A DNA stretch of 64,000 nt from Trichuris trichiura (lineage: Eukaryota > Nematoda > Enoplea > Trichinellida > Trichuridae), in NCBI GenBank assembly GCA_037903355.1, contig JBAJFE010000038.1, positions 248,001-312,000 of the forward strand, written 5' to 3'. The notes beneath the pieces were generated by a model that saw only the letters and a program-made list of their open reading frames with translations, did no database searches and was not told where the DNA came from. This document shows positions 36,440 to 51,300 of the stretch, piece by piece; position 1 is the first letter of the stretch; each line of letters begins with the position of its first letter. The translations under genes and the position numbers were made by a program.

Positions 36440-37720
36440 AAAGTTTTTTAATAAACTGGAACAGCAGAGCACAGATCTACCGCATGTGCAAATATTTAGA
36501 GCAAACGGCTGGCGGTTTTGCCTGTTCAAAAGGCGCCATAATTACCATGACATGAACATCAGTGGTGAAGTAGCATGTGCTGGCAGTGAAAGTGCTGCAG
36601 CTTTTAAAGACGAGTTGGATCAAAGAGCTTCAGACGAGAAATATTTACCGGAATAATTATTCAGTGTCGATCAGACGAGGTTGTCCTGGAAGCAATGCTG
36701 AAACGTATTTATCATTCAGTAGCAGTTCAGAATGATGCCCAGAAACAAGGTGAATAAAGGCAGTCCAATGCGGTATTTAAGCGGAAATGTAGCAGGATAG
36801 CAAGATTCAAGCTAAAGCCTTATTGATTTACCATTTAGGGTATCCTATGCCGTTAAGAAAAGCCAACAATAACACACTTTCCGTTAATTATTGTCATAAC
36901 AAGAAAGGCTGGATGCTGGCGCTATTTGAAGTCTAGCTTTTAAACTGTTTTATCGCACAGACAAGAAAACATTCCAGGCAAAGAACGTGCAATTCAGAAT
37001 CCTTTTATTGTCAGACAGTGCATCATCGCATCCCCAATACATTACCAGTATGCATCCTGACGCAAAGGTTGCTCATTTTCCTCCAAACATGACTGCACTT
37101 GTTCACACAATGAGTGAGGCCCCAATAGCTCCCTTCAAACCAGGCTATTCATGGCAGACTTATGAGCATGCTTCAAAAGCGACTGAATTTGGCCTGACAC
37201 TGCAAGGTTTTGAAAAAACGCTTTAATATTCTAAACGCTATCTGAGATGTCAGTACCGCATGGAAAGAAGTCATATACCGATGTATGAAACGAAAATGGA
37301 AGAAGGCTATGAAAAACATGAGTGAAAGTTCTAAAAGATTTTCACAAAAGCTCAATTGTTGATTTAGTAAGGGACAGGCTATTGAGACTCAAAAACATGT
37401 TACAGTAAGAGCTAAAGGAGGAGTATATTCATCACCTCACCAATGTGGAGGCTGAGAACCTTAAGAATGAGGATCTGATTGAGTTGGTAGAATGCAGGAA
37501 AGATTTTGAGACAAAGGAGGTAACTGTATTTGAAGTAACAAGAAAGTTCATAGCGACCAAAGACTAGCTAAATCATTTGCCGCTATTAGCAGCGACGAAC
37601 ACAGAAGAAATGGATGACAATTGCGAGAGCTTTGCGAAAGCTAATCTAATCGACGGAACCAAGATGCCCACACTTGCTATAGAGCAATATTCAAAGGAAT
37701 GAAGACGAGTATGCAAATAA
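36440..37720 (+). pseudogene. Tigger/pogo (jerky-type) transposase relic
   Basis: Plus-strand reading in several frames gives, in order: GWRFCLFKRRHNYHDMNISGE (DNA-binding tail entering the catalytic domain), FSVDQTRLSWK (first catalytic Asp region), LLLSDSASSHPQ (second) and AHFPPNMTALVHTMSEAPI, FKPGYSW (third). The third catalytic Asp is replaced (MSEAPI instead of MDQGVI). Frameshifts and stops, for example a TAA in the segment before LFSVDQT. A further segment KNEDLIELVE near 37.47 kb belongs to the C-terminus. Related fragments may lie at 34.4-34.9 kb. Confidence 0.75.
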
Positions 37721-40700
37721 AATCTGATGTCTTCCTAAAGCAGCCTAAGGTTGATACACCATCAAACATTGCAGAAGTGTTATTCTTCAGCCATCGAGCA
37801 GGGATTTACTGAGCTGTCGCTGTATCATTACTTTCTACTTGATGTATTAGTTGGGTGCATCCAATATCGCTACGGATGAGTGTATTCTCATAAGAATATG
37901 TCCATTAATAGTTGCCACACGTGGAGTTAAATTTTATTAGACAGAATTGCTGTATTATAATGTAGGCTTGTGCGACATGATTTCACTGTACTGTAAGCTA
38001 ATCCACACAGTCTCAGGTAGTACTGTTCACTTAGCGCATTTTAGAGATATGATTACAACTCTTAATCCAGTTGAACTCCACAGTGTTTTGCCCTTATTCA
38101 ATCTTCCTTTTCCTGAATTCAAGTTCTCAGGAAAATTTCAGTTCCTGTATTCTTGCGTAAGCTCACTCAGACCAGGCGTTATAAACACTGTTTTACTGAA
38201 AGTCAGTGTAGGTTCACGTTCGTTTTTCTGTTTGTCCAGGGCAGTATATCCCGTTTATACAATTTAAGATATTTGCAATACCATGAAACGATTCCTAATT
38301 AATAGCTGCCTGAATTCTTTATCAGAAAAAACCGTAATTTGAAGCGTTTATTCTTTGCTAATAAAATCTTCAGCCCTCTATTAGCCAGTAATTGTTTCAT
38401 GCCATTACATGTATCTTAAATATTATTAATAGAAACGGGTATACTGCTACTGGAAAAGACAAAGTGAAACACAACCGATCTGTTACGAAGAATCTGGTTT
38501 TCAACGCACTTATCCATAGCCACGTTTACCTCATTCTTTCAGACGCCTAAAATTTGAGGGTTATACGCGTTTGTTACTTTGTGTGTACCTCTTCTCATAC
38601 CTGCCTTTGCTGCATTAGAAACATTTGATGTTGTTGTTTACTGTTATGTTCCAGTACTTTGTCATTCAGTATGCGCTTTTCGTCTGCTGCAATCAGGTTT
38701 TTCTCCCCTCCTCGTCACTGGAGTGCACTTCTAGCGGAACTGTCTGTTGCCGCCTGGTGATTTATTCTGTTTTTAGTTAGCCTTCTGTGAAAATAAAAGC
38801 GATAAATTCATTTTTTCTTTCGCATCCTCTGCTTTTTTAAAAATTGTTTCGATCCTTTTGCAAACCGAAACACTTTCTGGACTGTGGTATTGCAGCACTA
38901 TCAGCTCCTTTGCAAACTGTGCAATACGTGACCAGTACCGTCTGCAGAAAGGCCTTCTGTCGACTACGCTACGGCATGAAAGCGCATCCCGCTTCTCCTG
39001 GAGTTACTTGAATTCAAGTTTCTCGAAACACTGTTTCTCGAAACACAGCGGATGACAACCACCGTGCAATCCCTTAGCACTTGATTGATGGACTTTACTA
39101 CAACTCGATGATAAGGGACTGTGGCATGACAATAGTAAAAGCACTACGCACGCAGACACACAGAAGGACGGCTGGCAATGGCAAAACAGCACGTGTCAGC
39201 CGCACAAGTCAGTGCTGACTTCTTTATGCGCTTCTGTCCTCATTTCCCGCCTTTTACATCACACTGCTTACCTGCGTTCCATGCCGTAGCCCAGCAGGTG
39301 CGCTGCGCATACAAAATGCAAGGGAACGACGGTTCGAGCTATCGCATCCGGAAAATTTCTGAATTGCACATGGCATGCAAAAGTAAATTTATAAACAATG
39401 GAACAATATAAGAAAATGATAACGGAACCAGAAATGCCGAAAGAGACGCGTGTTTGGAAAACTGAGAAAATGCATCAGGTGCTGCTTAGCAAAAAAGACG
39501 CGGAATAAAATTTAAACTCTGAATGTTCAAACCGGGCTTGAAGCCTGTTGTCGAAACAGCGTCTCGAATTACGCCATTTTCTTTTGCAAAAGCGTAAGCT
39601 TAGAGAGTTTCGTATTTGTTTTTATTAAAAGCTCCTACATGAAGTCTGATATGGTGCTACCTTTGCAATTTTGTTACGGAAGATGTCCTGTCAAGCAAGA
39701 CTAAAATTTTATTGATTGCCGTAGCATTGGGGTCCAAGCTTGACCCGTCGTTAGCGGTAAAGAGAAATGTAAATACCAGCAGGTAACAAGATAGATGAAG
39801 TAGTGAGCCATCGTAAATTGTGGGTTTAAAAGAATTATTTTTTCTATCTGTCAGGAGCTTTCAAGTACATGTTTTGTAGAATCTATCGAAAATTTTAGCA
39901 TAGCAAATTTCATTGTTATTCATTCCGAGTTTTCCATTGGCGAATCCGTATCCTTTCTCATTATTTTTCATTCCAAAAAGCCAGAATGAATAATAATGAA
40001 ATTTATTATTGTTGAGGAATGCAAACTGGCACGTCAATGTGAGAGTATCAACTACGCTAGTCAGAATGGCTCACGTTTGGCGAACTGCCAACTGTGTGAC
40101 ACGTCGTTCGCTCAAGATGGTTGTGTTTTCTTTCGTTCACTATTCAGTGCGCTTTGTAAAGGAATGTTATTGTTGTGGTTCTTCCTGTTGCCACAGTTCT
40201 CAATTAAGCTCTGAATACCACAACAATTATGTTGAAATTTTCTATGGATTCTACAAAACAGGCATTCGAAAGCTCCTGACAGATACAAAAAATGATTGGT
40301 TTAAACTCCACAGTTTAAATTGAACAATTCACGTTGGTTTACTATTTCACCCGTAATATTACCTGTCGTTATTTACGCTACTGCTTACCGCTGATGAAGA
40401 GTTAAGCTTGGATTCCAAGGTACAGTAATAAATAAAGTTTATTTAGCGCTGATTGATAGGGCATGTTCCGTAATAAAATTGGATACTGGGCATGCACTGT
40501 CCCATACCGTTTCAAAAACTTATTTTATCTTCCTGTGCTTTCAGAACCACCCTTGGCGCCACTAAAGATGAATCAGGAGTAGAACTGAAAGTTTCATGGA
40601 ATAAAATAGGTTTTCGACAGAATGGGCCAGACTATAAAAAACCGTAGCATGAAAATTTATGAGCGTTGCTTGATAAGCATGCATCAAAACAGAAGTGACA

Positions 40701-43700
40701 TTAAATAACGTATATAACAGCCTATAAGAACACCCCTCTACCTAAGTAATGGGTGGTAATGATAGGTCCCCTTACCAACTGGGCCAATCGTTACCACCCA
40801 TTAGGTAGGGGGTGTTCTTATAGGCCGTTATATATGGTAACTAAAGTTTCATTAAAATGTCAATTTCCGTCTTTCATGTCTTTAGTTTTGCTTTGATTAT
40901 TTTCATTTTAGTACCTTCGTAAATGCACGTTTATCTTTGAAGTAAAGTGAAAGTTGAGTTTCTCATGTTTTGTATTAACAGTTGTGTATCTTTTATGGAT
41001 CACCATCTAGTGTGATTCCAACCCTGTTCAAGCACGTCTCATCAGTATTCCCATGCGTTCTGTGTCATAACTACTGCGTTCAGTCGATTGTAACTCTTCG
41101 TGCGTAACCTAACTCTCACAGGCGTTTATACTGTTTCACACTGTCAGAAGAATTTGCTGATTTTCCCATTATCTTTTCTGTTCGTCTTTTCCGAAGAGTC
41201 GACAATTTTCCAACTCTTCAATAAGCAGCTCATCACCTACGACATTACGAAGATCTTCAATATCTTGAACCTCACTGCCACGATGGCTTACACTGTCAAA
41301 CGCTGTAATGTTTCCTGTGGACAAAAGTCACGTTCGAACAAACAGTGTCACCTTATGCGGGAAAGTTCTATGATTCGTAATCGCGTGTGATTGCTTACTC
41401 TGATCTTTTTGGGAAAAGTTTAATTATTGCTATATACAGGAAATGAGTATTACAGCAAGGTCCATGTCTCAGGGTAAACGAAAAGTATTTTGCGGAAGTT
41501 TGCCCCACAAAAAAAACGTAGTTTTCGGTGAGATGTAAGATTCATCGCATGAACAATTTCTTATTCGCCATAAAGCAGCAGCAAAATGCATACTGAGTCA
41601 GTGGCCCTGCATCAATAGAAGTTATCGCAGGCGTATGAAAAAAGATTATTGAGCGCTGTGAAGTTTCACCCTGAGATCTATTTACCCCTCGTAGACCGTT
41701 CGTTATTACGAGATGACAGTTTGAAGAGAACAGTTTGCAAGGGGTCACTGAATTTCAACAACTTTTTTAGGAATATGGGGCATGTAGGTACTCCTAGTCT
41801 TGTCGTCAGCGTCAAATGCAAGGACGTTTAAAGTACGTCTATCGTGGGTAACGGCACTAGGGCTGTCGTGAAAGCTTCTAGTTGTTTGTGTAAAACCTAA
41901 TAAATGGTCTAGAAAATAATGAAAGGCTTAGTAAAGAGGCACCAATCAGCTATAATTTCCCCTGTGGAAATCATTGTGCAAAACGTAGGCCCATTATTTT
42001 CTTGTCTCTCAAAAGCCTTTCGTGCTCTTTGTAGCTGTTTCTTCTGCTTCTTGTCGTGCTTTCTACTATCTTTCAAATTTCGAGGAAAATTAAAGTACAA
42101 ATTTTATTTGCAGAATGATTAGTGCAACGAAAATTCTCAACTCGCTGCAGAACAGTAGAAGTTTTTTTCATGTCTGCCTTCATGTTCACAATAAAAAATC
42201 AAAATAGCTTGAGGTAGTTCAAATAAATAAATTTGCCACCAAGAAAATTATCTTAATTGGTTTTTTAGCTCAAATTATAGTAGTCATTCTGTCTGCTTGA
42301 ATGAACATTTTTTCAGTAGCATGATTTCATTTCCCTTAATATTGCTCTAGCTTGCCAGTTCAGGCATAAAGAGATCGATAATGACAAGACTGTAGAATAT
42401 ATATTATAACCTTCAGTAGAGTTATGTTCCATCTTCAGTGGTTCAAAACAAATAATGCATGAAGGGGTATTTTCCTGCCACAGAGCGACATGGTAGTGCC
42501 AAAACTAAGTAAGCTCTTCCTCTTCTCTCTTCAATACATGCTAGCCCCAAGAGACATCGACATAAATAGTAATAAATCAGCCATGCGTTCTTTTCTGTAA
42601 GAAATAGCGAAACATGCAGGTGCTGCAACAGTCAAATACGCTGGCCTTTCGTTATACTAATGCGTGTGCAAGGTCAAGTAATCTGTCGTTGGAGTATTTC
42701 TGGGCAATTTTGAGTGAAACATTATCATAACTTTAGTGTTTGATACTTCGTTTTCAACGGACATTAATACTTCTGATTTATTTCACTCCTGCTGTTTAAC
42801 CTGAAGTGGCCGGGCAGTAAAGGTGATCTGGAGCTACCTCTCTTTTACGAACGATTTGTTGGACAGCTGTTCTTCGTTGCCCCAAATACGTGAACAAACT
42901 TCAACTCTTCTGTCGTGCTCGGAATATTTATTACTTCTTCCTGCCTTCAAAGTTGTGGAGCTGTTACAGCGAAAAAACGTTGCCTACTTACACTTCCGCA
43001 CTTCGCATCTTGCAAGCTTCAGTTCAATGGCGAAATTACTTCTTGAAATGGCAGGTCGTCTGAAAGTGTCTGGCACAAGCAAACTTCGAATGCGAAACCG
43101 TATGATTATTTAATGAAGAACCATTTTAGTTTCCACTTCTACCGCTATTCTTTTCTTCCAGTGAAATTATTTATTAAAAACGTGGTTGTAGACCCTGAAT
43201 ATTCGTCATTTGGTTCTTTTCAAGGCTACTCCGGGCTTTTGCTTTTCGGCTTTCGTTTCTCTTAATAGTTTTCTTGTCCAGCATTTTGGCTCTTTATGAT
43301 GGGCACGTAGCAGTCTTACATCTTATTAACATTCACAACCGGTCAGTCAGAGTGCTTCCGTTTTCAAATAAATGCCTGCAGTTATAGATCTGGTAGTCTA
43401 TAAAGTTTGCTTCTCTGGGCATAACAATAATGAGCATTTCCACAAGGAACATAAGGGAAGTGAACGATTTCATACGCTCAGCAAGATAATAAGTATATAA
43501 AAATCTGAAACTTTCAAAATCAGTGGGTTCTGCCTTCAGCGGAAAACGTTTCTTGGGTCTGGAAGGATTGTGGCGCAGGTTTTAATTCTTGAAATAGTAA
43601 TATTACGGTGAGAAGTCTGGTTTTATCGTTTAAAAGTTTGCTATTCTTTTTATTCCTCTTCTTCTCTTTTTTGTGTTAGCTAGCAGTGTTGCATTTTTGG

Positions 43701-46700
43701 CTGGTACTATTCTTAATCCGTTCTTCCTTTTTTCTATGAATTAAATAGTGACTTTATCCATGAAAACGTATGTGTGTCAAGAATCAAACATTCAAATATA
43801 GAACGTTTATTAAGCAATCTTGAAAGCACAGATAACTGCAGCATCATTAAATTGTTACCGAACTGAACCTTGATAATTGCTCAACCAGTAGCTTCACAGG
43901 GAGCTTTTAGAACGCCGACTTTATGCAAACTGGTTTTGATGAATACTTAACTGCAAGCTGATGCCTGAAAATTTGCAAAGGACGGGAAACTTTTCGGCAG
44001 ATTACTCACTATGGGCAATGTTTATGGTTTTGTAAAAGATAATTTTGCTGCTATTGTTTATTTCATTCCCAGCTTTCTTTCAGTGACTTCAACTTTCTGA
44101 CAGCACTTAACTAAATGAACTTATTTATAGAAGATTATGGTAAAAGAAAGAGTTCGGTTGCTATTGCTAGCTCGAAAAATTTTTTGGCAAATTTTGGAAA
44201 GTTAAAATCAACCGCTCAAAGCTAACTGTTATCCATTTAAAAATCAGTTCCAATTAAGCTTCAACAATAGAGATGAAGAAAGTAAACTGTCAGAGCTCAC
44301 ATGATAACGTGAAACGCCGGAAATGAAAACTGATAGCCGAGAAAATCTTTGACGTGCATCTTTGCAAACTGGCAAAGAGTCACTACATCGGTCATTGCCA
44401 ATGCTCGCTGAAAGAGGGCACATTGAAACTTATGCATTTTTCGTTTCATTCGCTTATAAGTTGACAAAAATGAACAGAACAAATTTTAAATTCGTATAAG
44501 CCACTATGACTGTCGAATTGTTGTGATGCAGAACTGGAAGAGTTTTTTAAATCAAATTAAGGCTTCACAACACAAGCACGCATAAATTAAGAACGTTTGC
44601 GTGCATTTTCCAACTTTTTTAAAAATAGAACGCTGAAAACTTACGTTTCGCACGAACAGAAGTATTTTGGTTGGGTCTTTCCTTGCAGAATGCAGATTAA
44701 AGATAAGTTCACTTGTTTTGAAAACTCCGTACTTGCACCTGCACACGTAATGACCTTGTTCTGATTGATAATTGCCCATTCTTTAATTGATCACGCTTTT
44801 ACCCTTTTACTGTTAGCACCAAAGCTGTTGGATCTTTTAGGAAAGCAAAATAAAACAAACTCAGCACCTTGAAAAATTATTACGCAAGGAGGCTTACATA
44901 AAAATTAGTGCAAATGATAAAGTAAGATTGCATTTGTAACGCACAGGCCAAATGGGGTAACAGTGCACTGCCATGATAAGCTAAGGTTTTTATATTCGGC
45001 TGAACGTGAAAAGCAGTCTAAGAACACGATAGATTAAAAGGTTCTTTGCGCGGAGCATAGTGTAAAACGGGGAAAGCCGAAAACAGCAATGACTAAGCTG
45101 AAAACCCTACTCTCACCTAATGTCTCCTTCCTGTCTTCATTGGAGAAGAACGCAAGTTATTCTAAAATGTCTAACCTAATGCTCTAAGGCTGTCGGCAAC
45201 AATTTGCCACGGATTCTGAATGACAGCAGTGGAAACGAATCAGCTCAGGCAAAGCATACTGACGAGCTGAAGTTTTAACTAAAAAAAGTTTTTTATAAAA
45301 AAATTAAAAATCAGAAAGGTTTCCCACATAGGTGAATATAGGAATCTTATGAAGGTTTTTGAAAAAAAACTTTATATTTCGTATAATAAACTCCCGTTAC
45401 AAAACAGGTGGTCGCCAACATAGGAATCCCAGCCTAATGCTGCAGCCCAGTATTACCTGATTTGGCGTGCGCGCTGCGAAGTTCTTTAACAACTATTAAT
45501 TGCATTCAACGTTTGGGTATGTTTACTCTTTACCGAGAAGGTTTGTTACTGCAGTTTTGATAGGCGACTTTTGGTAGGACGAGTTCGCTCTGTCTTTAGT
45601 GGGTAGTTTTCGCTTTTTTTGCTTCTTTTGAGTGGCAAGCGCGATCAAAGCGGGAAAATTGGAAACACTAAAAAGAGAAAATAAAATGTGGCAGCAATTC
45701 CAAGCTGCAACAATCATGACATCTTTAATGGCCTTCTTTTTCATCCCTGCCATATGCTAATAGCCGGGTTGGCTACGCAAACTCAGTATCAGTTCTCCCC
45801 TGTGCTCTGCTGCAGTTAAAATGTTGAAACTAATTGTCAAGACGGTGAAACTTAAGGGCAAATTTAGTTCCCAAGGGCAGTACAGTTCTATAGAGAATAC
45901 TGTTTATGATGCGAACAGAAATTTCCGAGATGGGACATCGCCTGGAAACTGACAGCAATTAGAAAATTTGTTAGCTAAAGCGGGTAGTTGCAAAAGCACT
46001 CTGTTTAAAATTAATTCTAGCCATTCTTGGCCATTACGCCCGAATAGTTAAGAATCTTTTTCCCAACGGCAGATGAATTCGCCAAACTGCTTGAACTGTC
46101 ATAAGCCTGCTACCTTTGGCACACAGACACACTACCAAAGATTTTTGAATCTTTTTATCGTAGTGAGATGGGATCGTAAAATGGAGAAAGTTGCTGGTTT
46201 CTCTATTACTGTAATTGAGAGCATGCAACTGAAAGTGGAACTGACGTTAGGACGAAGAGCAGTCATTTCAGGCTGTTCGACGTAACACGTGATATAAATC
46301 TCTAAGGCTAAGGAAACATGAAAACGATTTAGCTAGACATGAATTCACGGCTAGCAACTGCTGTAAATATGTCGCTCTAGTGACATATGCACTGCTATCG
46401 AAAATGCAAACGAAAATGTCGAAGCCAAAACGAAAAACTCATTGTCGAAGGAAAGGGAACAAGCGGTTTGTTGTTTCTTATCGCGGTTAACCAGTGGACA
46501 GCAGACGACAGAACGGCCTCTTACGGATGCGAGAAGTTCTTAGGCGACTAATGTATGCCGCAAAGGCGACAGAGGAAGCTGAGCAATGTGGTTTTTGTCA
46601 ACTTCTCTTTGTTCAACTGTCTGCAGATAGGTTTGTAACAAGCAAACGTACTTCTATGAATTACCATTGCAATAATTTGTTTCTTCTAACGTTAATCGCG

Positions 46701-48305
46701 TACAATAACAAAAAATTGAAGTTCCTATCGCAGGTCAGTATTGTTCTACCGTTTGAAACTATTTGTTTTTCACAGCCAGTTTCCAGGTAACACAATTAAA
46801 TGCAAAATTCGTGCGAACTTGCCTGCTGTCACTTGCTGATACGAATGTTGCCGGACAGATAAGTCGAAAGGACAGCGGTCAGCAGCAGTCTGATGTCGAC
46901 GAAGTAAAGCGATAGAAGGAGAAATTTTATTGCCATTGCAGAAGCTCATAAATAGTACGCATTAAAATATTTTAAAAATGCTCATTACTAAAATTTCAAG
47001 TGATTTTCTCTGTCACTTTCTGCATATGGCCAACCGCAACAATAAATCACAGGAAATTAGACTACAAGAACGGAGACAAGCGCAGGGCAGCCCCTGCACG
47101 CGCCGTGCACATACTTCACAACCATTAGTATAGTTCTCCATAATAGGCAGACGCCTTTTTCTTATTGGCAGTCGTCAGTGCTAGTAATGCAGGAATTAAA
47201 TGCATCCTGATGGATGTCTTAGGAACGTCTATCATTGGAAACGATGCGGTGTGCTACCACAATGTAAATATCTCAAAGTAGTGTTCATAGGATCCATGAG
47301 CTGGCAAGCGTTAGTTACCAGGTGCTAGTTTAATTGCCGGTCAGATACCGTTTAAGCCCCTTACATGCAAAATAAATCACACTACAGGTTGAATTCAGAA
47401 AGCTGTGAAGAGGAGAGCATTTCCAATCACATTAGAAGCCTAATGAAATATAGCAGCTTTTGCTAAGACTGTCGGCAACGGAGGTGACACGGTTCAGTCA
47501 AACGAAAAAGTTACTCTTCTAAGTTAGTAAACGTTAGCTGGAAGCCACCGAGCAAACATCCAGTGAAGCACGTTTGAAATGTACACATCCTAAGCAATCA
47601 CTAGACAACCACCTTGGAGAAGCAGAAATGGGCGACAGGAAAAAACAGCTCAGATATCACCATACGAATGGCTCTCACAGGATGTTTTCACCTTTCATGT
47701 TGAAATTCCTTTAGTTGGCAGCAAACAATCCCCACTTTTTCCAACGCAGGACAGTTTAGAGCCATAATGTTGTCTCCTTGCTTTCACTTTCTAAAAAGGA
47801 AAGATTTATTGATTGTTTGACAGTTATTTATGAATTCCAGGTTCCATATATAACACATGATTTAGTGCACCTGGCTAGAGAGGTACATCGTTTTTCACCG
47901 GGGTACTACCATAGGTTCTTACGACTCAAGTGAATTCGTCCGGAACTGCTGTTTGCTGATTGGCAAACGCGACAGCGTGACTTTTCAGCATTTCAGCGTC
48001 GGTCACAGTCATCATCCGGTCGCTAGGTAGCGCTGTACAATAGGAGCCTGCTTTACAAGACAGGAGCCATTTCGGTCAGTGAATCCACAGTAAAGCGGTA
48101 GCGTGATCTGTTTAGCCCACGTTGTCCCATCGGCGCAAGAATACCACCTGCCTCCATACACAAAAAATCAGCTAAGCTGGCCGTCCATTAGCTACCAATG
48201 CTGGACCATGTCTCCTGTTACATATTAGGGATCCAGCACGGTTCCTAGACTCTTAGGAGTCTGGCAGACTCATAACTCCATCTGACCTTACCTGTTAAGT
48301 TGGCT
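37721..48305. other. Long gene-poor stretch; one MITE, otherwise unrecognised
   Basis: Over ten kilobases with only short open frames on both strands, none with motifs, paired splice sites or sustained codon structure that I could recognise. The foldback MITE at 40711-40835 is annotated separately. The last few hundred bases should hold the glypican promoter and 5' UTR, but no clear core element is visible. Confidence 0.4.
40711..40835. mobile_element. Foldback MITE with about 50-bp inverted arms
   Basis: The left arm (TATATAACAGCCTATAAGAA..., 40711 onwards through GGGTGGTAATGAT) is the reverse complement, with few mismatches, of the right arm ending GGCCGTTATATA. The loop near 40765-40785 holds GGTCCCCTTACC. 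TA at the extremities fits a Tc1/mariner-type target site. No coding capacity. Confidence 0.85.
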
Positions 48306-48347
48306 ATGTTAATGCAGAGTCTACCAGCGGCATATCTGGATAGATAC

Positions 48348-51300
48348 ATGGCTAGTATTCAGCCGGCAATCTTTCTGCTAACGAGTGTTTGCCTGGCAGT
48401 TGAAGTACAAAACGTACCTCAAAACTGTGCGACTTCTGCCAAGTTGCTGCGCGGAAGGAACTATACGTTAGAAAACGCGACAAAAGATGGGCGCCTCCCT
48501 GGTAAGTAAACTTTATCTTCTTACATGAGGGACGTTCGGCAAGTTTCCAGAAAGACAGTGCAGTGCTTAACAGGATCCCAAACAGTGGGCCAAAACATGT
48601 TTAATCTTATCTCCGTTATGTTCAGACTTGTAAGGAGAGGTAGCCTTATCAGACGCTGCATCAATGTAGTACAAGCTACTCCTAAAGCAATCGTTTTTCT
48701 CGTGATATGGAAAATCTTCGTTTTGAGGTCAGAGCTAACATTAAATTTCTATTCAAGCTTGGTTGGCAGCTGAGGAGGAGTATTCAATCTTTGCAGCAGT
48801 TTTAGGGAAGTAGTGCATCATCTAAATCGGTTGCCTATGAGTGGTTAAGATATTTCAAGGAGGGAAGAGAGGCCATCGAAAACGACCAGAGGGCGGGAAG
48901 ACCAGCAACCGCAGCGAGCGAAGGAACTGTGGCCCTTGTCCGGAACCTAGTGGAAGGAGGCCGCAGAATTGCTATCATCAGGATTGCTAGAATACCTGGG
49001 ATTCCTCCATTCAGCATTTGGAATACTCCATGAAGCCCTTAGTCTGAGGAAGCTTTCAGCTCAGTGGGTCCCGAAAGTGTTGCATGAAGACCAGCTAGTT
49101 CGACGCGTTAACTTTTCTCAGAAGCTTTTAACGAAGATTGAAGCAAATGAGACCAGGTGTTTTAACCGTATCGTCACGGGAGACGAAACGTAGATCTACC
49201 AGTATGACATGGAGAATAAGATCCATCCCAAGCAATGGTCACCGAAGGGGTCCCGAGGTCCAGTCAAATTCAAAGCTTGGCGGTCAGCTGGAAAGTTATG
49301 GTGACCGTATTCTGGGACTCGAATAGAGTAATGCCTCCACCGTCTGTAGAAGTGCCTAGAGCTTGACGGAAGATACGTTGAGAAATGAGTTTGATATCAT
49401 TGCAAATAAAATTTTTATTTATTTTTTCCGGGATCTTTTCGATCAACCCTCGTACACATTCTGAATAAATACGTAGTAATTCGCTTAGCGTGTAAGTTCA
49501 GTTTTTTTGGCCATCAGGTGCATTGTACTTGTCGTGTTTGACCACGACCCACTTCACCGGTCAAGTTGGACAACAAGGCTGCTTCCCCTTTTCCGCACTA
49601 CTTGAAATATGAGATGAGCGACTTCCCGCTGGAAGTCGGCATACATCACGTGAACGGCTGATGTGACCGTAAAAATTGACAACCTCCAATTTCCATTTCC
49701 GTTATCATTGTTCTTTCTATCTGCATAAGCATTATTTTCGCTCCGAGCACAGAAGCGAACTGTCAACTTGCGCGCTTCTTACGACCACTACATGACACTT
49801 TGACATGTTCCGCCTGGTCGAATCGCTCACAGGCTGTCATTGTTCATGTTCTAACAGAATTTGAATTTCCAGAGTATACCACCACTGCCAATCTACTGAC
49901 AGTCTAGTTGAGTAAAACATGATAAGTATCCGGAAGTGGCCAGTTGATCGACTGAAAACCACCCAAACCACCGTGAATAACACAATCTTTTGAGGATAAC
50001 ATACCTCCCTCTAAACGCTGCGGCTGATACGTCATAATCACAAGGGTATTTAATATCAAATATGAAACGTGCTGGCAAAGGGACGCGTTGCATGATGAGA
50101 TCTGTCTCAGCAAAGTGACCTTCCTTATAAAGTTGGCCAATGAAATTTTTTCAGAGGTTCGACAGGAGAACATTTGCGGAGAAAGCTCTTGCTGTAGCGG
50201 ACCTTTGGTGGACTCATTAATTCAGCAGGCGAAAGAGCATCTAGTCAGTTGGATTGAGAAAGTCAATATCCCATTGATGAACTTCTTGAATGAGCAAAGA
50301 GACAACATACAAGGTGAGGTACCTCGTTCTTTAATTCTGAAGACGTAAACTGTTTTCTCTATTTTGGTCAAAGCTAAGCTTCCTTTACAAATGTCGTATA
50401 ATGAGCATGGAAAATATTTATGTTGTTACGACGCGTTTTGATCTGTCGTGCGGTTTCACAAGGCCGCCGAAACGTTGTTAGATAGCACTCCTTCCTCGCC
50501 CTGCGAAGAGGACAAGGTGGCATCATTATTCTAACGACGCAAGAACACAACGTTCTGTCCGCGCCGCTCTGTCTTCCGTCCCGCTGTGATAATCGCCTAC
50601 AAAAGGTAGGAGTCAAAGCGTCTTCTGGTCAGGGCAGTTTCGCCAAGAACAGCGAGGTCGACCGCTGTATCATTTGTCGACAGCAGACAGCAATAATGCC
50701 ATATTTCATCGTACGCTTTTGTCATCAATGACAGGCGAAACCTCATTGTCGCTAGCCGTTAGTGGCCTGACGAATCCGAGCGGAAGCACTCCTACCAATG
50801 CGGAAAATATTTCAGTGTGAAGTCATAATGTACCTTTACAAAGGAAGAAAGGGCAATGCAGCAAGGGATGATGTATGCCTTTTGCCAGCTGACCTCAGTC
50901 CTGTAAATCAGTTCCGTTCAGCAACGTAGTTAAACCGGACGGAATCTGAACCGCTTCGGTAGCCAAATCTTTTGATTGTATCAATTTTGTGCCAGCGATG
51001 GCCTTATCAACATGCACTATAGGTCACTTTCACGGGGTACATTAGCCACCGTTAGAAAGTTCTCAGCAGAGGTGGAACGGAGACCTGCAAAAATTAATAT
51101 TTGAGTTGCTATTGATAAGCAGTGTAGTTTTATTTTGACCATTTTGAACTTCAGAACAGTTGCTTCTTGCCCATTCTTGCTTTCTGCGATTAACCAAACA
51201 ATAGCTCTACCAACGGATCGGTGAACAGTTCTTAGTGAAAAAGGCAGAGCACTGTTTTACTTTAAAAGTGCTGATTTGGTCGCTGCAACGTTGTTAAATA

